Source: Pachyseris speciosa (Eukaryota > Cnidaria > Anthozoa > Scleractinia > Pachyseridae). From it: a stretch of 64,000 nucleotides of DNA. Within the stretch, counting starts at the first letter, position 1, and each line of letters begins with the position of its first letter. Of the stretch, positions 47,001 through 57,329 are shown one piece after another. Under the pieces are notes generated by a model. The model was not told where the DNA came from and searched no databases. It saw nothing but the letters and a program-made list of their open reading frames with translations. The position numbers and the translations under genes are program-made. Location: NCBI GenBank assembly GCA_016490735.1, contig JAEMWC010000341.1, positions 152,501 to 216,500 on the forward strand, read 5' to 3'.

Positions 47001-50000
47001 AACAAAATGTTGCTCTGACCTGCACCAAGTTCAAAATATAAATTGCGACTGAGTGTCAAAATTTTCTCCGAGAAAATTTTGACCCCAGTTGGAAACCTTT
47101 CTATATTTGAGTACCATTTGATTGTAGAGACAGCTCCATCCGACTGGCAGCCTCATCATTTTGAGTTTTCTGTTTCTTTGCTGGTGGTCCATAAGCCATT
47201 CCGATAAAGGCGTTTTTCTGAATATCGCCGGTTAAAATGTTTCCGTAAATCCACTGTTAAGAAAAGAAAAGAAGACAAAATTAGCACCACAGTTATTCCT
47301 GGCACTAATTTTACTCCCCTTATAGCTATAATTGTGTCAGTAACAAAATGCTCGAATATGATTGGTTCTTAACAGCCTTTATTTGTGGTTTAATTGGCTG
47401 CTTGAGGTCCAAATTGTCCGATTTGAGCATTTTGTATTTGATTTGATTTGATTTGTAATCGGACAGGCCAAATCGGACAGTTTCCTCATTTGGGTATCTT
47501 GAGAAGTAGCTGCCATGTCGTATCAGTTGTCAATTTTCGGGCTTTGTAAAAAGCAACCATTTCCGGTCTCGTATAATTTGCATTCGAACCGTTATTTTGT
47601 ACAACAGTTTTACAATTTAGAAAGTTGACCTCTAGAGTTTCTCGCATTTTGTTATTGACACGCTTAATTGGTAATCGGACTTCGTGTCGTACAATTCAGG
47701 GGTAATCGTGCTCGTAATTTCAAATCAGCCTCGCGCTACGCGCTCGGACAGTTTGAATTCACTCGTCCGATCACTCTATGAATTGTGCATTACCATTACA
47801 AATTTATGTGGTTATCCGGCTTCGTCTCTTAATTATTTGTGAATTATTCGTTAACTTTAAAACTTGTAGTAGTGATCAGTTAAGGAAAGTTTTCCGGGAA
47901 TCCTTGTGACTGACAAATACAACTGATAAATAGTAAAATAAAAATATGTCGAGCTGCACAAATATCGCGCCATATTCCTACTCGTTCCGCGCTTTTAATT
48001 TGAACGATACTAAGTGGAGTTGGATGATGATGATGATAATGATAATAACACTTATTTTCACCTATTATGAGATTATTTTTCACCGTTAAAACTATGAAAA
48101 ATTACCGCGTAATAGGAGATAATTACAATCTCTAGTACTATTAATACTTAACTAATAATAATAATAATAATAATAATAACAACGATAATACTTTGTTAAA
48201 AGTTGGTCATTTTCTAATAAAGATTTTTTGATTTTTATAATAATAATAATAATAATAATAATAATTTTAAGAAGAACCTTAGACATCTAAGGCTATGGGA
48301 AAATACGTGACCACCAATACAACTAATGGTGTGATAAAAAATCCTCATAATAATAATAATAATAATAGTAATAATAATAATAATAATAATAATGATAATA
48401 ATAATAATAACAACTTTACGTCTCGCCTATCAGGATAAGAGTCACTTTATCAACACTTAAAGTGCACCTCACCCAAAATATTTTCTTTTTGCTTAAATAA
48501 GTCTTTGCACCTGTTCGAAACGCACTGCGCCTTTTTAAACCAAATCTTGACTTTTTCATGCAGCCTGTGAAGTTACGAAATCTGGCCATCATCTGTCCCA
48601 CGCCCGAGATAGTAAGGGGAATATATCTATTCCTTGGTTGACGTCACAAACTGCTTTGCATACATGTTTACAAAGACTCAACACGATGCAAATCAGTTTG
48701 TGACGTCATGTAAGGAATAGACCCATGCCCCTTACTAGCTCGGTCGTGGGACAGATGGTGGCTAGATTTCGCAGTTCATAGCCTATAAAAAGTCAATATT
48801 TGGTTTAAGAAAGGCGCAAAAAGACGCAGTGCTTTTCGAACAGGTTGCAAAGATTTATTTAAGCGAAAAAATATTTGGGGCTAGGTGCACTTTAAAGATG
48901 AAAACTAATTCCATAATAGGTGACAATTACCAGGTTAAACCTAGACACAGCAGTCTAGCTAATTGATCCTTACCATTTTATATAAGTTTAGGCCCGTTTC
49001 AAACGTCGAACTTGTCATGTACTGAATCTAATGCAAATGAGCGAAAACAATAGATTTTTCTCATTTGCATTAGATTCAGCACATGAGAAGTTCGACGTTT
49101 GAAACGGGCCTTAGCTTCTGTTAGTCTATGTCTCGTTTGTGATTGAATCATTCCCTTTCAATTTAAATTTCGAAGCAGTGCGTTAGGACACAAGTTCCCT
49201 AAAGACAGTTTCTAGTACTCTAGACTGGTTTTAGGATCGCCTTTCAAGAATTAGGTTTCTTTTGCGGTGACGCATTACCAGTAGTTTCAGCCCATAGTTT
49301 TGACTAAAGTGCGATGTCGGATGTAGCAAATAAAGGTTTTTGAATGTGTTTGCAATAAAATAAGACACGTAAAACGCCTGTATAATCAAGCACCAGCCAA
49401 GTTGGAGAAGCATGCTGTATCATGGGAATTATCCCTATTTTTATCAAAGTTTTACTATATCAATTTTCAGTGTCTTTTTCATTCACTGCACGAACTGCTT
49501 CTGGATCACCAGTAAGAAGAAATCCAATATAAAAAGAAAAACCGAGCCATAATAAATTATTACCAGTTTCATCTAAGACGGGAAGAACTTGAAAACTGCG
49601 GCCGGACGTTCTTAAGTTGGCATCCATTCCCTTTCATCTTGGCTTCACTTAATGGACAATAAAGGATAGCCAAGCTCTGTGGGCTAAAACAACCATTTTG
49701 AAGAACGTGTGGCCATTACTTCTCGTTTGCCATCCACAATCATGTCTCCTTTGATTTTCAGTTTTGCTAGTGACGTAGAGTGACAAATGACAGGGGTATA
49801 TCAGTTCCCCACGGGTCCTCCTTCAATTCGGCATTAGTTGGAGCATTCGACCGCTGTTCGAAGGGTCACGGTTTTCGACTCTCGACGGGAAACAATTCTG
49901 TTTATCCGTTTGTTCGTGACATGGTATTTGTTTCTCATAACTGTTGTTCCTACACAGCAGCTAGTATTTCCTGTCGTGATATTGTCAGACTAGTAGTCCA

Positions 50001-52940
50001 CCCCCGCTCAGACAATAACCTCGAATTTGGCAAGGAAAACGGCTTTATGTTTCTAAAAAAAATTGGTAAGCTAGTTTCAAAAACACGTGTTTTTCATTGT
50101 CGATCATGGGAATTACAAATGATTTTTTTGTCTGCTTGTTTTCAGTTCTCTATTGTGGATTATCATTTCGAGCTGTTTTAGAAAACTGTCGGTGAATTTA
50201 GCAAACACAAAAATACTAAAGGATATAGCAGAGCTTTCACGCAGTCTGCCATCGATTTGTGTTTTAAAGGAGTATTATTCCACAAAGGCCACTCAACGCA
50301 AAAACTTTCAGGATATGAATTTGACGTTTGCATAGGCTGACTTCCCTATTTTCTGTCTTATTATTTTTTTCGCCCTGGCAGAGTCTTGACGCAGAGAAAA
50401 CAAAAGAAACAAAACAAAGCAAAACAAAATCAAAATGGAAAACAAAACACAAAAGTTTCCGAAGCAACAAAATAGAATTTAGTGGTGAATGCGAAGAAAA
50501 AAAAACTAAAATAACACACAACAGATGAAGCCTCTAAAAGCCGACTAATTATTGTCTTTGATTCAGTCACACAAACCAACTTGTACTGGCAACAGAGTTC
50601 AGAATTTCAATTGTTGGCTTTACCGTTGAGAAGGCATTTAAGTTAGCGCGACATTTCGGACAATTTCGGGGAATGTTGCCAAAGACGGAAAATTGGAGCT
50701 CGCATCGGTAACAAGATTTGAACGGCTTCAGAATGTGCTATGCGCTGGCAACGGGAAAAGCTCAACTGTGCAAAGAAAGCTGTGGACAATTAAGTCACAC
50801 ACCTGTAGACCCTGTATAATGAACTTCAAATTCCATGACAAATGAAAATGAATGTGCACGCCTTCACAGTACCCTGGGTGCCAGAGGTAATTTTTTTCGT
50901 TTGAAGGAGGGAATTTGCGATGACGGAGTCGCAAACATACTTAACACGTTCTTGAAAACAACTATGTGACTGCGATAGACTAAGGAAATGATGTAAAACT
51001 GTTGTTTTATTTCAGCGGTCCATTTTTTTCTGCGAAGTGTAATGAAACGCTTTCAACAGCACGCGAGACAACACACGCGGAAAAATGCGGTTTTCATCTT
51101 CGCGGAAATGGATGCAAATTTGAAGCCATCTCGCGGCGAGAAACCGATATTTATGACAGCTAACACTTGTCCGCTCTTACAAGAAGGGAAACCAAACAAA
51201 CCAATGGCGCTCTCTTAAGATCGTCTCAAATTCCGCTCAGTTGAGCGCAATACAATATTCACTATTTCTGTACGTTTCCTAGTGTAAGTAGCTTATCGGT
51301 TCCACAAAATACTCTGGATGAGCGATATGACTAGACAAGATTTCGCAACTGCCGATGTTCATTGCGTGAAAAGATATTCAATAGGGCGTCTATACTTGAC
51401 CTTTTAGAATACAGTTAGTTTTGTATTGCACTGGTTTTGGATTGCGCCGGATGGACATGTTCTCAGGGCATAAGTCTTTTTTTTTTCTGGAGTACTACTG
51501 ACGAAACGGGACTAAGTGTTTTAAACGCACAGTTCTTAACACCGCTTTTGGCGATATTCACGCAAATATTAATTTCTCTCGTTTGATTATGCATATTATA
51601 TAATATAACAACATATCAACACAAAGGCGTCTACGAAAATATGATTCATCAACTGTCTGAATTTGTTTTATACGACAACGAAGTATATCAAAACTTCAGC
51701 TTAGCGCTAAAAAAAATTACAGAAGTACCTTACCGAGCGATTAAAAATAGAGCTTCCTTGTTTTGGTAAGCTTCAGTAATGATTAACGGATTAAAACCAA
51801 ATATCGTTCCTTCGATATTTCTAACGAGCTAAAACTCGTTTGCGGCTTTAAAATCTCTAAGCCAGTTTGTCTGAAAACGCAACAAACAGTAGACTTCTGC
51901 CCGCGAATAAAAGAGAAACGTGTTTATATTTCGCGTGCTTAATGAAACAAAACATTTTTCTGAATTGGTCGATTGGTCTTTTGCGGCTTGGCGCGGTGTT
52001 GACTGTCTTTCTAAAAACTAATTCAGGGTCCTTGAAATTACTACATGACGTAAATTTCGGACTTTGAGACAGATAGCCCATCGGAATGATCCTAAATACA
52101 CGTTTCGTTTTCTGTCAGGGAAACTTTCAAAGAAGTGCCACACCGCGACCCCGGAAAGCCGAGGTCGCGCGATTTTTGTCAAATAAAACATCTTAGCGTG
52201 AAATAAGAAAACAAGTCCTATCTTGCGCGGGCAAATAAGAAAAGATATTTCCAATTTGCACAAGGACCGAAAAACTAGTTAGAGGAACAACAAAAAAGCG
52301 TTGCTTAGGGGGCTTAAGATTTTCAGCGCTCGGTAAAAATGAAACATAGAACAAAGAAAAGTAGTTAAATGGTATTATAATGTTATGAAATCAATTCATA
52401 AATTACTGGAAGCTATTTTCGGAACACAACGCGAGAGAGGAAAATGTCTGTGACACGGAAAATCGCAAAAATCTTTAGTCTCTCCGTATTCAGGCGAAGG
52501 CGAACTTGATCATTTTAATGCTTGGCCCAGAATACAACCATAGCAAATAGTTATGACCGAATTCTAGCGTGAGTGGTTTTCTCTTGTCGGTGTCTCGCCT
52601 CCACGCTTCAAGTGTTTCAGTGTTTGAATATTCAATAACCTTTGGGTTCAGGCAGTTTCGATTTCGAAAAACGGCCTTTTGCCCGTCGAATTGTGCGTCT
52701 AGAGAGAGGCATTATGTTAAGGCGGAATTGATCTGAATTTCCCAACTTCCCTCCGAAGGTAGAACCTTTTTGTGCGAAGTTAAAAGGATGAAAAATCGAA
52801 ATGGTTGTGTTGCAGCGCGTGAAATACTTGACCTCGTTTCCATGTGAAGACTTGTTTTGCTTCTTTGCTTCATCACTATCTTTGTGCTTTGTTTTATCTT
52901 CTGTGGACATGACGCCAGTTTCTGCTCCTTGAAACATCAT
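32020..52940 (-). CDS. L3MBTL: L3MBTL1/3/4-type MBT-repeat chromatin protein, 18 coding exons, 974 aa
   Basis: CDS exons, 5' to 3': 52940-52833, 47253-47115, 46397-46125, 45325-45167, 43351-43077, 42085-41944, 41843-41755, 40620-40368, 39296-39214, 37835-37604, 36824-36742, 36194-35969, 35345-35109, 34769-34673, 34371-34228, 33611-33565, 33209-32983, 32130-32020. All splice phases agree; 2925 nt with TGA. Domains: conserved DWKDGIATLPGSNLKF block (about 160-180); FCS zinc finger C248, C251, C267, C271; MBT1 366-480, MBT2 481-585, MBT3 586-688, each with the FDxW...Y signature; the methyl-lysine pocket of MBT2 is intact (D525, F549, W552, Y556 by spacing to L3MBTL1); CCHHC fingers at C697-C722 and C779-C803; SAM domain about 913-970 (WNTDDVANHVRAIG, then IDGEAFLLLNQSDIVNILKIKLG). 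The family binds mono- and dimethyl-lysine on histones and represses transcription. The first exon is less certain: its ATG abuts the acceptor, and a 5' UTR exon upstream is likely. Confidence 0.95.
32398..32746. repeat. Tandem duplication of about 175 bp in the last intron of the L3MBTL-like gene
   Basis: AAGTTTTTTGTAATGAAAAGTC begins at 32398 and again at 32573. About 170 bases between are nearly identical in both copies; one G/A change is visible near AAAGTTTTCACC versus AAAATTTTCACC. The duplicate lies wholly in the intron between exons 33209-32983 and 32130-32020. Confidence 0.95.
33303..33440. mobile_element. CCAAT-rich MITE (family 4), partial copy
   Basis: TTTCAATTGACTGTCGCAAATCGAAAACC is followed by AATCAGAATACGAAGCAATTAC and CCGGCGCAAAGCGTGGGAAAAT. 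It matches the left half of the element at 46677-46958. The right half is missing or replaced by A-rich sequence. Confidence 0.75.
38023..38085. repeat. (TAA)n microsatellite
   Basis: About 20 uninterrupted ATA/TAA triplets lie in the intron between the MBT2 exon and its upstream linker exon. The Tyr-rich and Ile-rich minus-strand reading frames here are products of this repeat and not genes. Confidence 0.95.
38228..38742. mobile_element. CAACATGTTG-rich foldback element, copy 1
   Basis: Repeated phrases GGCCAAACGCTCGCAACATTTCAAC on the left and GAAATGTTGCGAGCGTTTGGACGGGGC on the right form the inverted ends. Inside, TTGCAACATGTTG and GTTTGGCCAC recur several times in both orientations. It is non-coding and sits in an intron of the L3MBTL-like gene. 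Related text occurs at 42510-43010 and, as a scrap, at 31.8 kb. Confidence 0.85.
39425..39690. repeat. Inverted-repeat element with GCGCGCTTCGCGC core
   Basis: GGTCCGTACTGTAAGTTACGAATCC (39579 on) and CGGTCCGTAACTTACAGAGG (39673 on), together with TTTTTCCCATTAATTTATGGC and GCCATAAATCAACGGGAAAAAAA, form two arms around GCGCGCTTCGCGC. The GGGCCATATT...TACGGCCCGC text at 39472-39500 may be the far end of the same element. Confidence 0.7.
41140..41370. repeat. MITE-like repeat with GAGGTGAATAGT ends
   Basis: GGAGGTGAATAGT occurs at 41159 and 41289 and, inverted, as ACTATTCAC at about 41345-41355. It is rich in CGCGCG (CTCGCGCGCCGGCTGCGCGG; TTAGAGCGCGCGATAAG). It is intronic and non-coding. The boundaries are approximate. 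Confidence 0.6.
42510..43012. mobile_element. CAACATGTTG-rich foldback element, copy 2
   Basis: Contains many TGTTGG/CCAACA units (CAGTTGTTGGGCAATGTTG, CCAACATGTTGGCCCAACGATGC) in both orientations, ending in a short tandem array of ATTGGATGATGTTGGCCCAACA-like units (42885-42990). It lies about 65 bases from the FCS-finger exon (43351-43077), just past its splice donor. Confidence 0.8.
44030..44630. mobile_element. Palindromic MITE-like element (family 1), composite copies
   Basis: TAGTATAAATCTACTAGCGTTCTATCA at 44110 follows a related scrap at 44037. Downstream come GTGATAGATAGTGAGTAG, AATGGCGGCCGCTTCTTTGCG, and a hairpin TTCTATGCCTGATAGCTGATTC...ATCAGCTATCACGCGATAGAA (44332-44390). A second partial hairpin ends near 44620. 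It is in the intron upstream of the FCS exon of the L3MBTL-like gene. Confidence 0.85.
46677..46958. mobile_element. CCAAT-rich MITE (family 4), full copy
   Basis: The ends TTTTTCAATTGAGTGCGTAAAACC and TATGCTCAATTGAAAACC are inverted. The interior has paired phrases such as TGACCAATCACAATAG, GAGCCAATCAGAAGACGAAG, GCGGGAAAATGTGAG and TTGGTTTTGGTTTTGC. Several CCAAT boxes lie in both orientations. I recognise this as a repeat typical of coral genomes. It is intronic in the L3MBTL-like gene. Confidence 0.85.
47335..47790. repeat. Repeat with TCGGACAG-type inverted phrases
   Basis: Includes TTTGATTTGATTTGATTTG, GTAATCGGACAGGCCAAATCGGACAG and TTGGTAATCGGACTTCGTG, and a CTCGCGCTACGCGCTCGGACAG core between TCGTGTCGTACAATTCA and GAATTGTGCATTACCA. 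It resembles a decayed foldback element in the second intron (first large intron) of the L3MBTL-like gene. Ends are not well defined. Confidence 0.5.
48150..48416. repeat. Cluster of (TAA)n microsatellites
   Basis: ATAATAATA runs lie at about 48155-48180, 48238-48264 and 48347-48412, the last interrupted by single changes. They are intronic. Confidence 0.95.
48457..48896. mobile_element. Large palindromic element with arms of about 205 bp
   Basis: The left arm starts TTAAAGTGCACCTCACCC and runs through TTTGCACCTGTTCGAAA, CATCATCTGTCCCACG and TATTCCTTGGTTGACGTCAC. The right arm is its reverse complement, ending TAGGTGCACTTTAAAG, with about 85-90 percent identity and one small insertion. The centre lies near 48660-48690. 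TGACGTCA-type motifs sit near the centre of both arms. It is non-coding, in intron 1 of the L3MBTL-like gene. Confidence 0.9.
48989..49112. mobile_element. Near-perfect 120-bp palindromic MITE
   Basis: The 51-bp arms begin GGCCCGTTTCAAACGTCGAA (48991) and end TTCGACGTTTGAAACGGGCC (49110), with about two mismatches. A loop of about 18 bases lies in the centre. Both flanks read TTA/TTAG, so a TTA-like target duplication is possible. Confidence 0.9.
49115..52830. other. Rest of intron 1 of the L3MBTL-like gene, nothing coding supported
   Basis: About 3.7 kb of AT-rich sequence. The 133-codon plus-strand frame at 49780-50181 has no recognisable domain or splice context. A short hairpin GCGACCCCGGAAAGCCGAGGTCGC lies at about 52144-52167. 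A control element or a non-coding first exon could lie here but none is evident. Confidence 0.4.
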
Positions 52941-55720
52941 CTACAATAAAAGGAATAAACAGCAAGCGAGTTGAGAAGTTGTTATCCTCGCTGAAAAACA
53001 AACAAACGCGCAAAAAGAAGGGGCCTTGATGAAAACTAAACTGCCGGCTAATGTGTAACTCAGTGCTAATATAGAAAACAAGACCCACTTTTCAATTCGC
53101 CCGAAAAAAATCCAATCCCGAAACTCGACACAGCGAAACGACAAGGAAATTTAACGCCGGACAGCGTTCATCAGGAGTTTTAGGTGATGTCTGGAAAACT
53201 AACGAGAAAAAAGGAGTTGAGAACTTTACCGTTGTGCATCAAGCCGAAGGGCTGTCCACGCAGAAATGCAAAAAAATTGTTCATCCGATACGCGAGATCT
53301 GTCAATCATTCACCAGCGAACAAAAAACACACGTGATTAATGCCATTGTTATGCAAAATGTCCAGAGTCTTTCGCTGGAGTAATTATTTGAATAATGGTT
53401 GAATTAAAAATCAAAATAAAAATGTCACAAACTGGCTACCTTGGTAAGTTGGTTATTTTTGTTCGTGCGGACGGAGAAAGGAAATCGAAATCAAGTTTTT
53501 TGACATACGAGCTTCGCTGACATACCTTGGTGTTCAGCCCAGAAATTTTATCTGGGGACGATTATTCAGATTAAAGCCAAACCGCAAAGAAAATAATTTG
53601 CAACATTGGACAGAAGATGACGAAACAACATTTGTTAATTCCGCTCATACCTTATTCGTTCGCCATTGCATAGTTCATTTTTATACATTTCATACATGCT
53701 AATTTGGCCGAAAACGAAAAGGCGATTCACCCATATCGACGCATTATTTGATATACAACTACTCAGTTGTCTTTTTGTTCTTGACTCAAGCTTGCATTTC
53801 AAAAAAAGAGGAATTTTAATTGCTCTTAGCTGTCGCTACTCATTTGACGTATTGAAAAAGTTCTTCGTTTCTAACGAAAAAGTAGTGGTGATACAGGCTC
53901 AAGTCGATATATCCCGATAATAAACAAATGCGTTTTTATTTTTGTGGGGTTTCACTTGTCTTTGAAAGAAGTTAGTGATAAATGAAAAATAAAAGCTAAG
54001 GACCTCCCGCGGAAAAAGTCCGCCGCTAGCATACTGAGCAATTGCGAAATTATCATTGGTTTTCAGGCGAGAAAGATTTTTCTAGTCTACTTTGAACGGT
54101 AAAACAATTGCCAGTGGTAAAGTGAAAGAGTTGTCGCTTGCGAGGCCGACTTTAGCGATGTCTTTCTATCGCACGCCAGAGTCAGGATTTCAACTTTAGG
54201 GAAATCTGACTTCCACCAATATGAATGCCGGCAAAAATACTTTTAAAAACGTTTCGAAATACCACGATGAATTGTGTGCCGTCAACCGAAAAAATAATTG
54301 CGCAGGCAGTACTGGAAAAAATGTTAAAAAATAACTGTGTATTTTCTCAACAAAGCCGACAGTCGAAAGAGGATGTTGCAGGTGCCCGATTAATGAAAGC
54401 GAATGACAAAGCATAAGACTTTTAATAACACGATTGATAGGTTGATTGATGAAGCCAAACAACGAAGAGTGTGAACGGCTGCTGTTGCTATATAACGCGA
54501 ACTCGAGCGCTTTTCCGAGCTGTAAGATATTCTAGATATTGACGTTTCTTCAAGACTGTAACGTTTTGTTTAACGTAGTTTGAATAATTCTTAGGCTACA
54601 CCGACAGTCTCCAGTGTTGAATTAGTTCACCGTTAAACCAAGGAAACTAAAAGCGAGGTAAAGAATGTTGTCAGTGAAAAACAACGCTCGGGGCTAGCTG
54701 ACTAAAAAGGGATAAATTTCAATTACAAGTTTGAAAATCTACTCAAGCAAGACTCTACGATCCAAGCATTTCATGTAGGTTGTCCGGGCAGATTTTCGTA
54801 TCCCAAAAACACGTGGTTTAATAGCTCGCACTAAAATAAGATGATCGCTCCAACTTCAGTCAAAATGGCTATGATGGATTTCCATCAGAGAAAAGAAAAC
54901 ACGAAAACAAACTGAGGCATTTTGAAAGAAAACAAAGTTTACTTTTCGTCGTTTCACGAGTCACCAGTGAACAAAGGTTGCTCGCCAAGCGTTTATTGGA
55001 AATGAAAAATGATAAATTAATTCTGTCGCAAATTAAATTCTGTCGCAAATCCAAAGTGTCCGTGTTATATTCTTCGAAGAAATCAACTATAAACATGATA
55101 TTAACCCGAGTGCATTGCCCTTGACCGGCAGAATTTTTGTGCTCAAGAGCCGGAAACTTAGCTGGCCGCTCTCTCCCGGCGTCTCTGATTATTTTACCAA
55201 CGTAGTAGTGCAAAATTCACTGTCGTGCTTCCTGATTTGTAATCATTTTCATCGGTTTAATTGGAATTGTTTACATATTGGCATGTTTTGCAGCTGTACT
55301 CTAATTAATTTTAATGGTTGCAACTATTGAAAAGCGAAAGAAGAGTATACATTGCAAAATTATTGGTCATTCTAATGGTCAGCAGTTAACGATGCAAAGC
55401 TCATCAACATGTCGACCGTTATCGAAACTTTTCTTGTTCTTCTTATATAAAGCCGATTTTACATGTATTGGGCACCATCTGTGGCCACATCTGTTGAGTT
55501 TATTGCCCTTTTTAATTTGTTTATTTGCAATTGCGAAGATAACAAACTGTCCTGCGCATGTTTTCCCTTTCTTTCCGTATTCCGTCATTAGCTTCCTTTC
55601 TCTGTGGTCTTGTATATATCTCCCAGTTATGATATGTATTCCTGCATCTTCTAATTCATTAAAAATAACGACATTTATTCAGATATTTTTAGAAGCAACA
55701 TATATTTGCGGTCTGTCACC
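52941..55720. other. Upstream flank of the L3MBTL-like gene, no gene recognised
   Basis: The first coding exon begins at a good splice acceptor (CCTTTTATTGTAG), so a 5' UTR exon and promoter should lie somewhere to the right. I could not place them. No TATA box with a matching donor was convincing. Confidence 0.4.
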
Positions 55721-55724
55721 TTTG

Positions 55725-55781
55725 AATCATCATGATCATCACCATCACCATCATCATCACCATCACCACTATCACCATCAC

Positions 55782-55827
<46 letters not shown>

Positions 55828-55883
55828 GTCGTCGTCATCGTCGTAGTCGTCATCATCGTCGTCGTCATCATCATCATTTTCCC
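55725..55883. repeat. (CAT)n microsatellite with CGT interruptions
   Basis: About 50 CAT/ATC triplets, with CGTCGTCGT interruptions toward the right. The His-rich plus frame and the Asp-rich minus frame crossing it are repeat artefacts. Confidence 0.95.
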
Positions 55884-55889
55884 TTAGCT

Positions 55890-56120
55890 TCCTTTTGCTT
55901 CTCAATTACTTCCCTTGCCTTCCCATCTTTATCACCAACATCTTCTTCCCTTCCCTCCCCTGCACTAATTTTGCCTTCCTATATTTTCCCTTTCCTTTTG
56001 TTTTCATTCCCTTACCCTCTCCCCCTTTCCTTTTCTTTTCCTTTCACTTCCTTTTCATTCTCTTCCTTTCTTCTCCTTTTCCTTTTCTTCTTTTTATCTC
56101 AATATCCTTCCCTTTCCTTT
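55890..56120. repeat. Polypyrimidine tract (CCTTTTC-rich)
   Basis: About 230 bases almost wholly of C and T on the plus strand (TTCCCTTTCCTTTTG, CCTTTCCTTTTCTTTTCC), next to the CAT array. Such a tract can form triplex (H-) DNA. There is no gene. Confidence 0.85.
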
Positions 56121-56729
56121 CCTCTACGATCAAATTTCAATTCAAATCAAATCAAATTTATTTAACTCAACTCAAATATTAACATTAGCCTGTGCAAAGA
56201 CAAATAATATAAATAATAAATACATTAGAATGAAAATACAAAATCTTAGGTGAGTGAGTTAGGACCATATCCGAATAGCAGAGCTAATCTAGTGAATGAT
56301 CCTAACGAAATACAATTACATAAAGATAAAAGCATTTGGCGACGTCCCACCCTACCGGCAAAAACGTCAGCTTTCTCGTACACACAATGAACGTATCGGT
56401 TAGTATCTCAGTTTACAGACCTCTTGTTCCTACAATCGTGGAGAAAACAGGCCTCTTGGAGTCCAAAAATCCTTCTTTATACGTGTGGATCAACAATTGA
56501 GTGAAGGGACACTTTAAAGCGCAACCTAGCCTCGTTCCCAAGCGTTTTCCCTCGGAACGAAGTTGCGTGAAGCGATAGGTTTCATCCGGGGAAATACCCG
56601 GATGGATAGCGCTATCCCGCGAAAAACCTCCTTTTCATTTTTCTAATTCGTTAATGAACAGGTTGTGCCCACCGATTCTATTTCTATCTTCATCAATGTT
56701 TGCTCGTCGTGACTCGGGTTAACTATCTG

Positions 56730-56968
56730 TTACTAGTATAAATTCACTACCTTCCTATCACGAATACCGTTCTCTTATTGGCTACGCTACCCGCTATCTA
56801 TTTTGTTTTGTAGCGGTTCTCAACAAAATGACGGCCGCGCTTAATTCTTCTCGTTTCCGAGGTGTCTACGAGGAGGATTTAGATAATTTACTTGTTTAGT
56901 TTTTGAACGACTATACCAGCTATCACGTAATAGAAATCTCGAGTTCTTAATCTAATTGTTAAATAGTC
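56730..56968. mobile_element. Palindromic MITE-like element (family 1), decayed copy
   Basis: TAGTATAAATTCACTACCTTCCTATCACG, TCTTATTGGCTACGCTACCCGCTATCTATT, AACAAAATGACGGCCGCG, GAGGAGGATTTAGATAATTTACTTG and a final AATAGAAATCTCGAGTTC...AATCTAATTGTTAAATAG repeat the order of copies at 17.7 and 44.1 kb. The central hairpin is mostly lost. Confidence 0.8.
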
Positions 56969-56969
56969 C

Positions 56970-57320
56970 GAGAGCCAGAAACACTCTCTTGTTGAATATT
57001 CGCCCCTCCCCAACTATGAATGAGTAATTTAATTTCCGGTAGCATGACCCGGCCACCAGTGACCAATCTATGTAACATAAAAAGTTAGCAGGCGAACTTA
57101 GCGGTCATTTATGCGGTTAGTTAGTCTGAAAATTGATACGAATTTACCCTTGAGTGGGCTGTCGAAAATTAGAAAGCCCTACCACAGGTAATAAGATTTC
57201 GAGTTTGCCTAATATTCCAAGACTCGCTTATTCTGCGAAATCATGGTAGCTAGTATAGTATTAGACAGTACCACGGGATAGGACTTCCCGCTTTCATTTC
57301 GACTGCTGCGTACATGCTCT
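56970..57320. other. No feature recognised
   Basis: Unique AT-rich sequence between the family 1 MITE and the LINE 3' region. Confidence 0.4.
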
Positions 57321-57329
57321 GGTCTTAGA

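Noticed and set aside
49780..50181. 133-codon plus-strand open frame
   Set aside because: No recognisable domain. It lies inside a large intron of the opposite-strand gene and has no supporting splice sites or repeats.
55314..56165. 283-codon plus-strand open frame with a His-rich centre
   Set aside because: It runs through a CAT microsatellite and a polypyrimidine tract. Composition is repeat-driven, and there is no domain or splice context.
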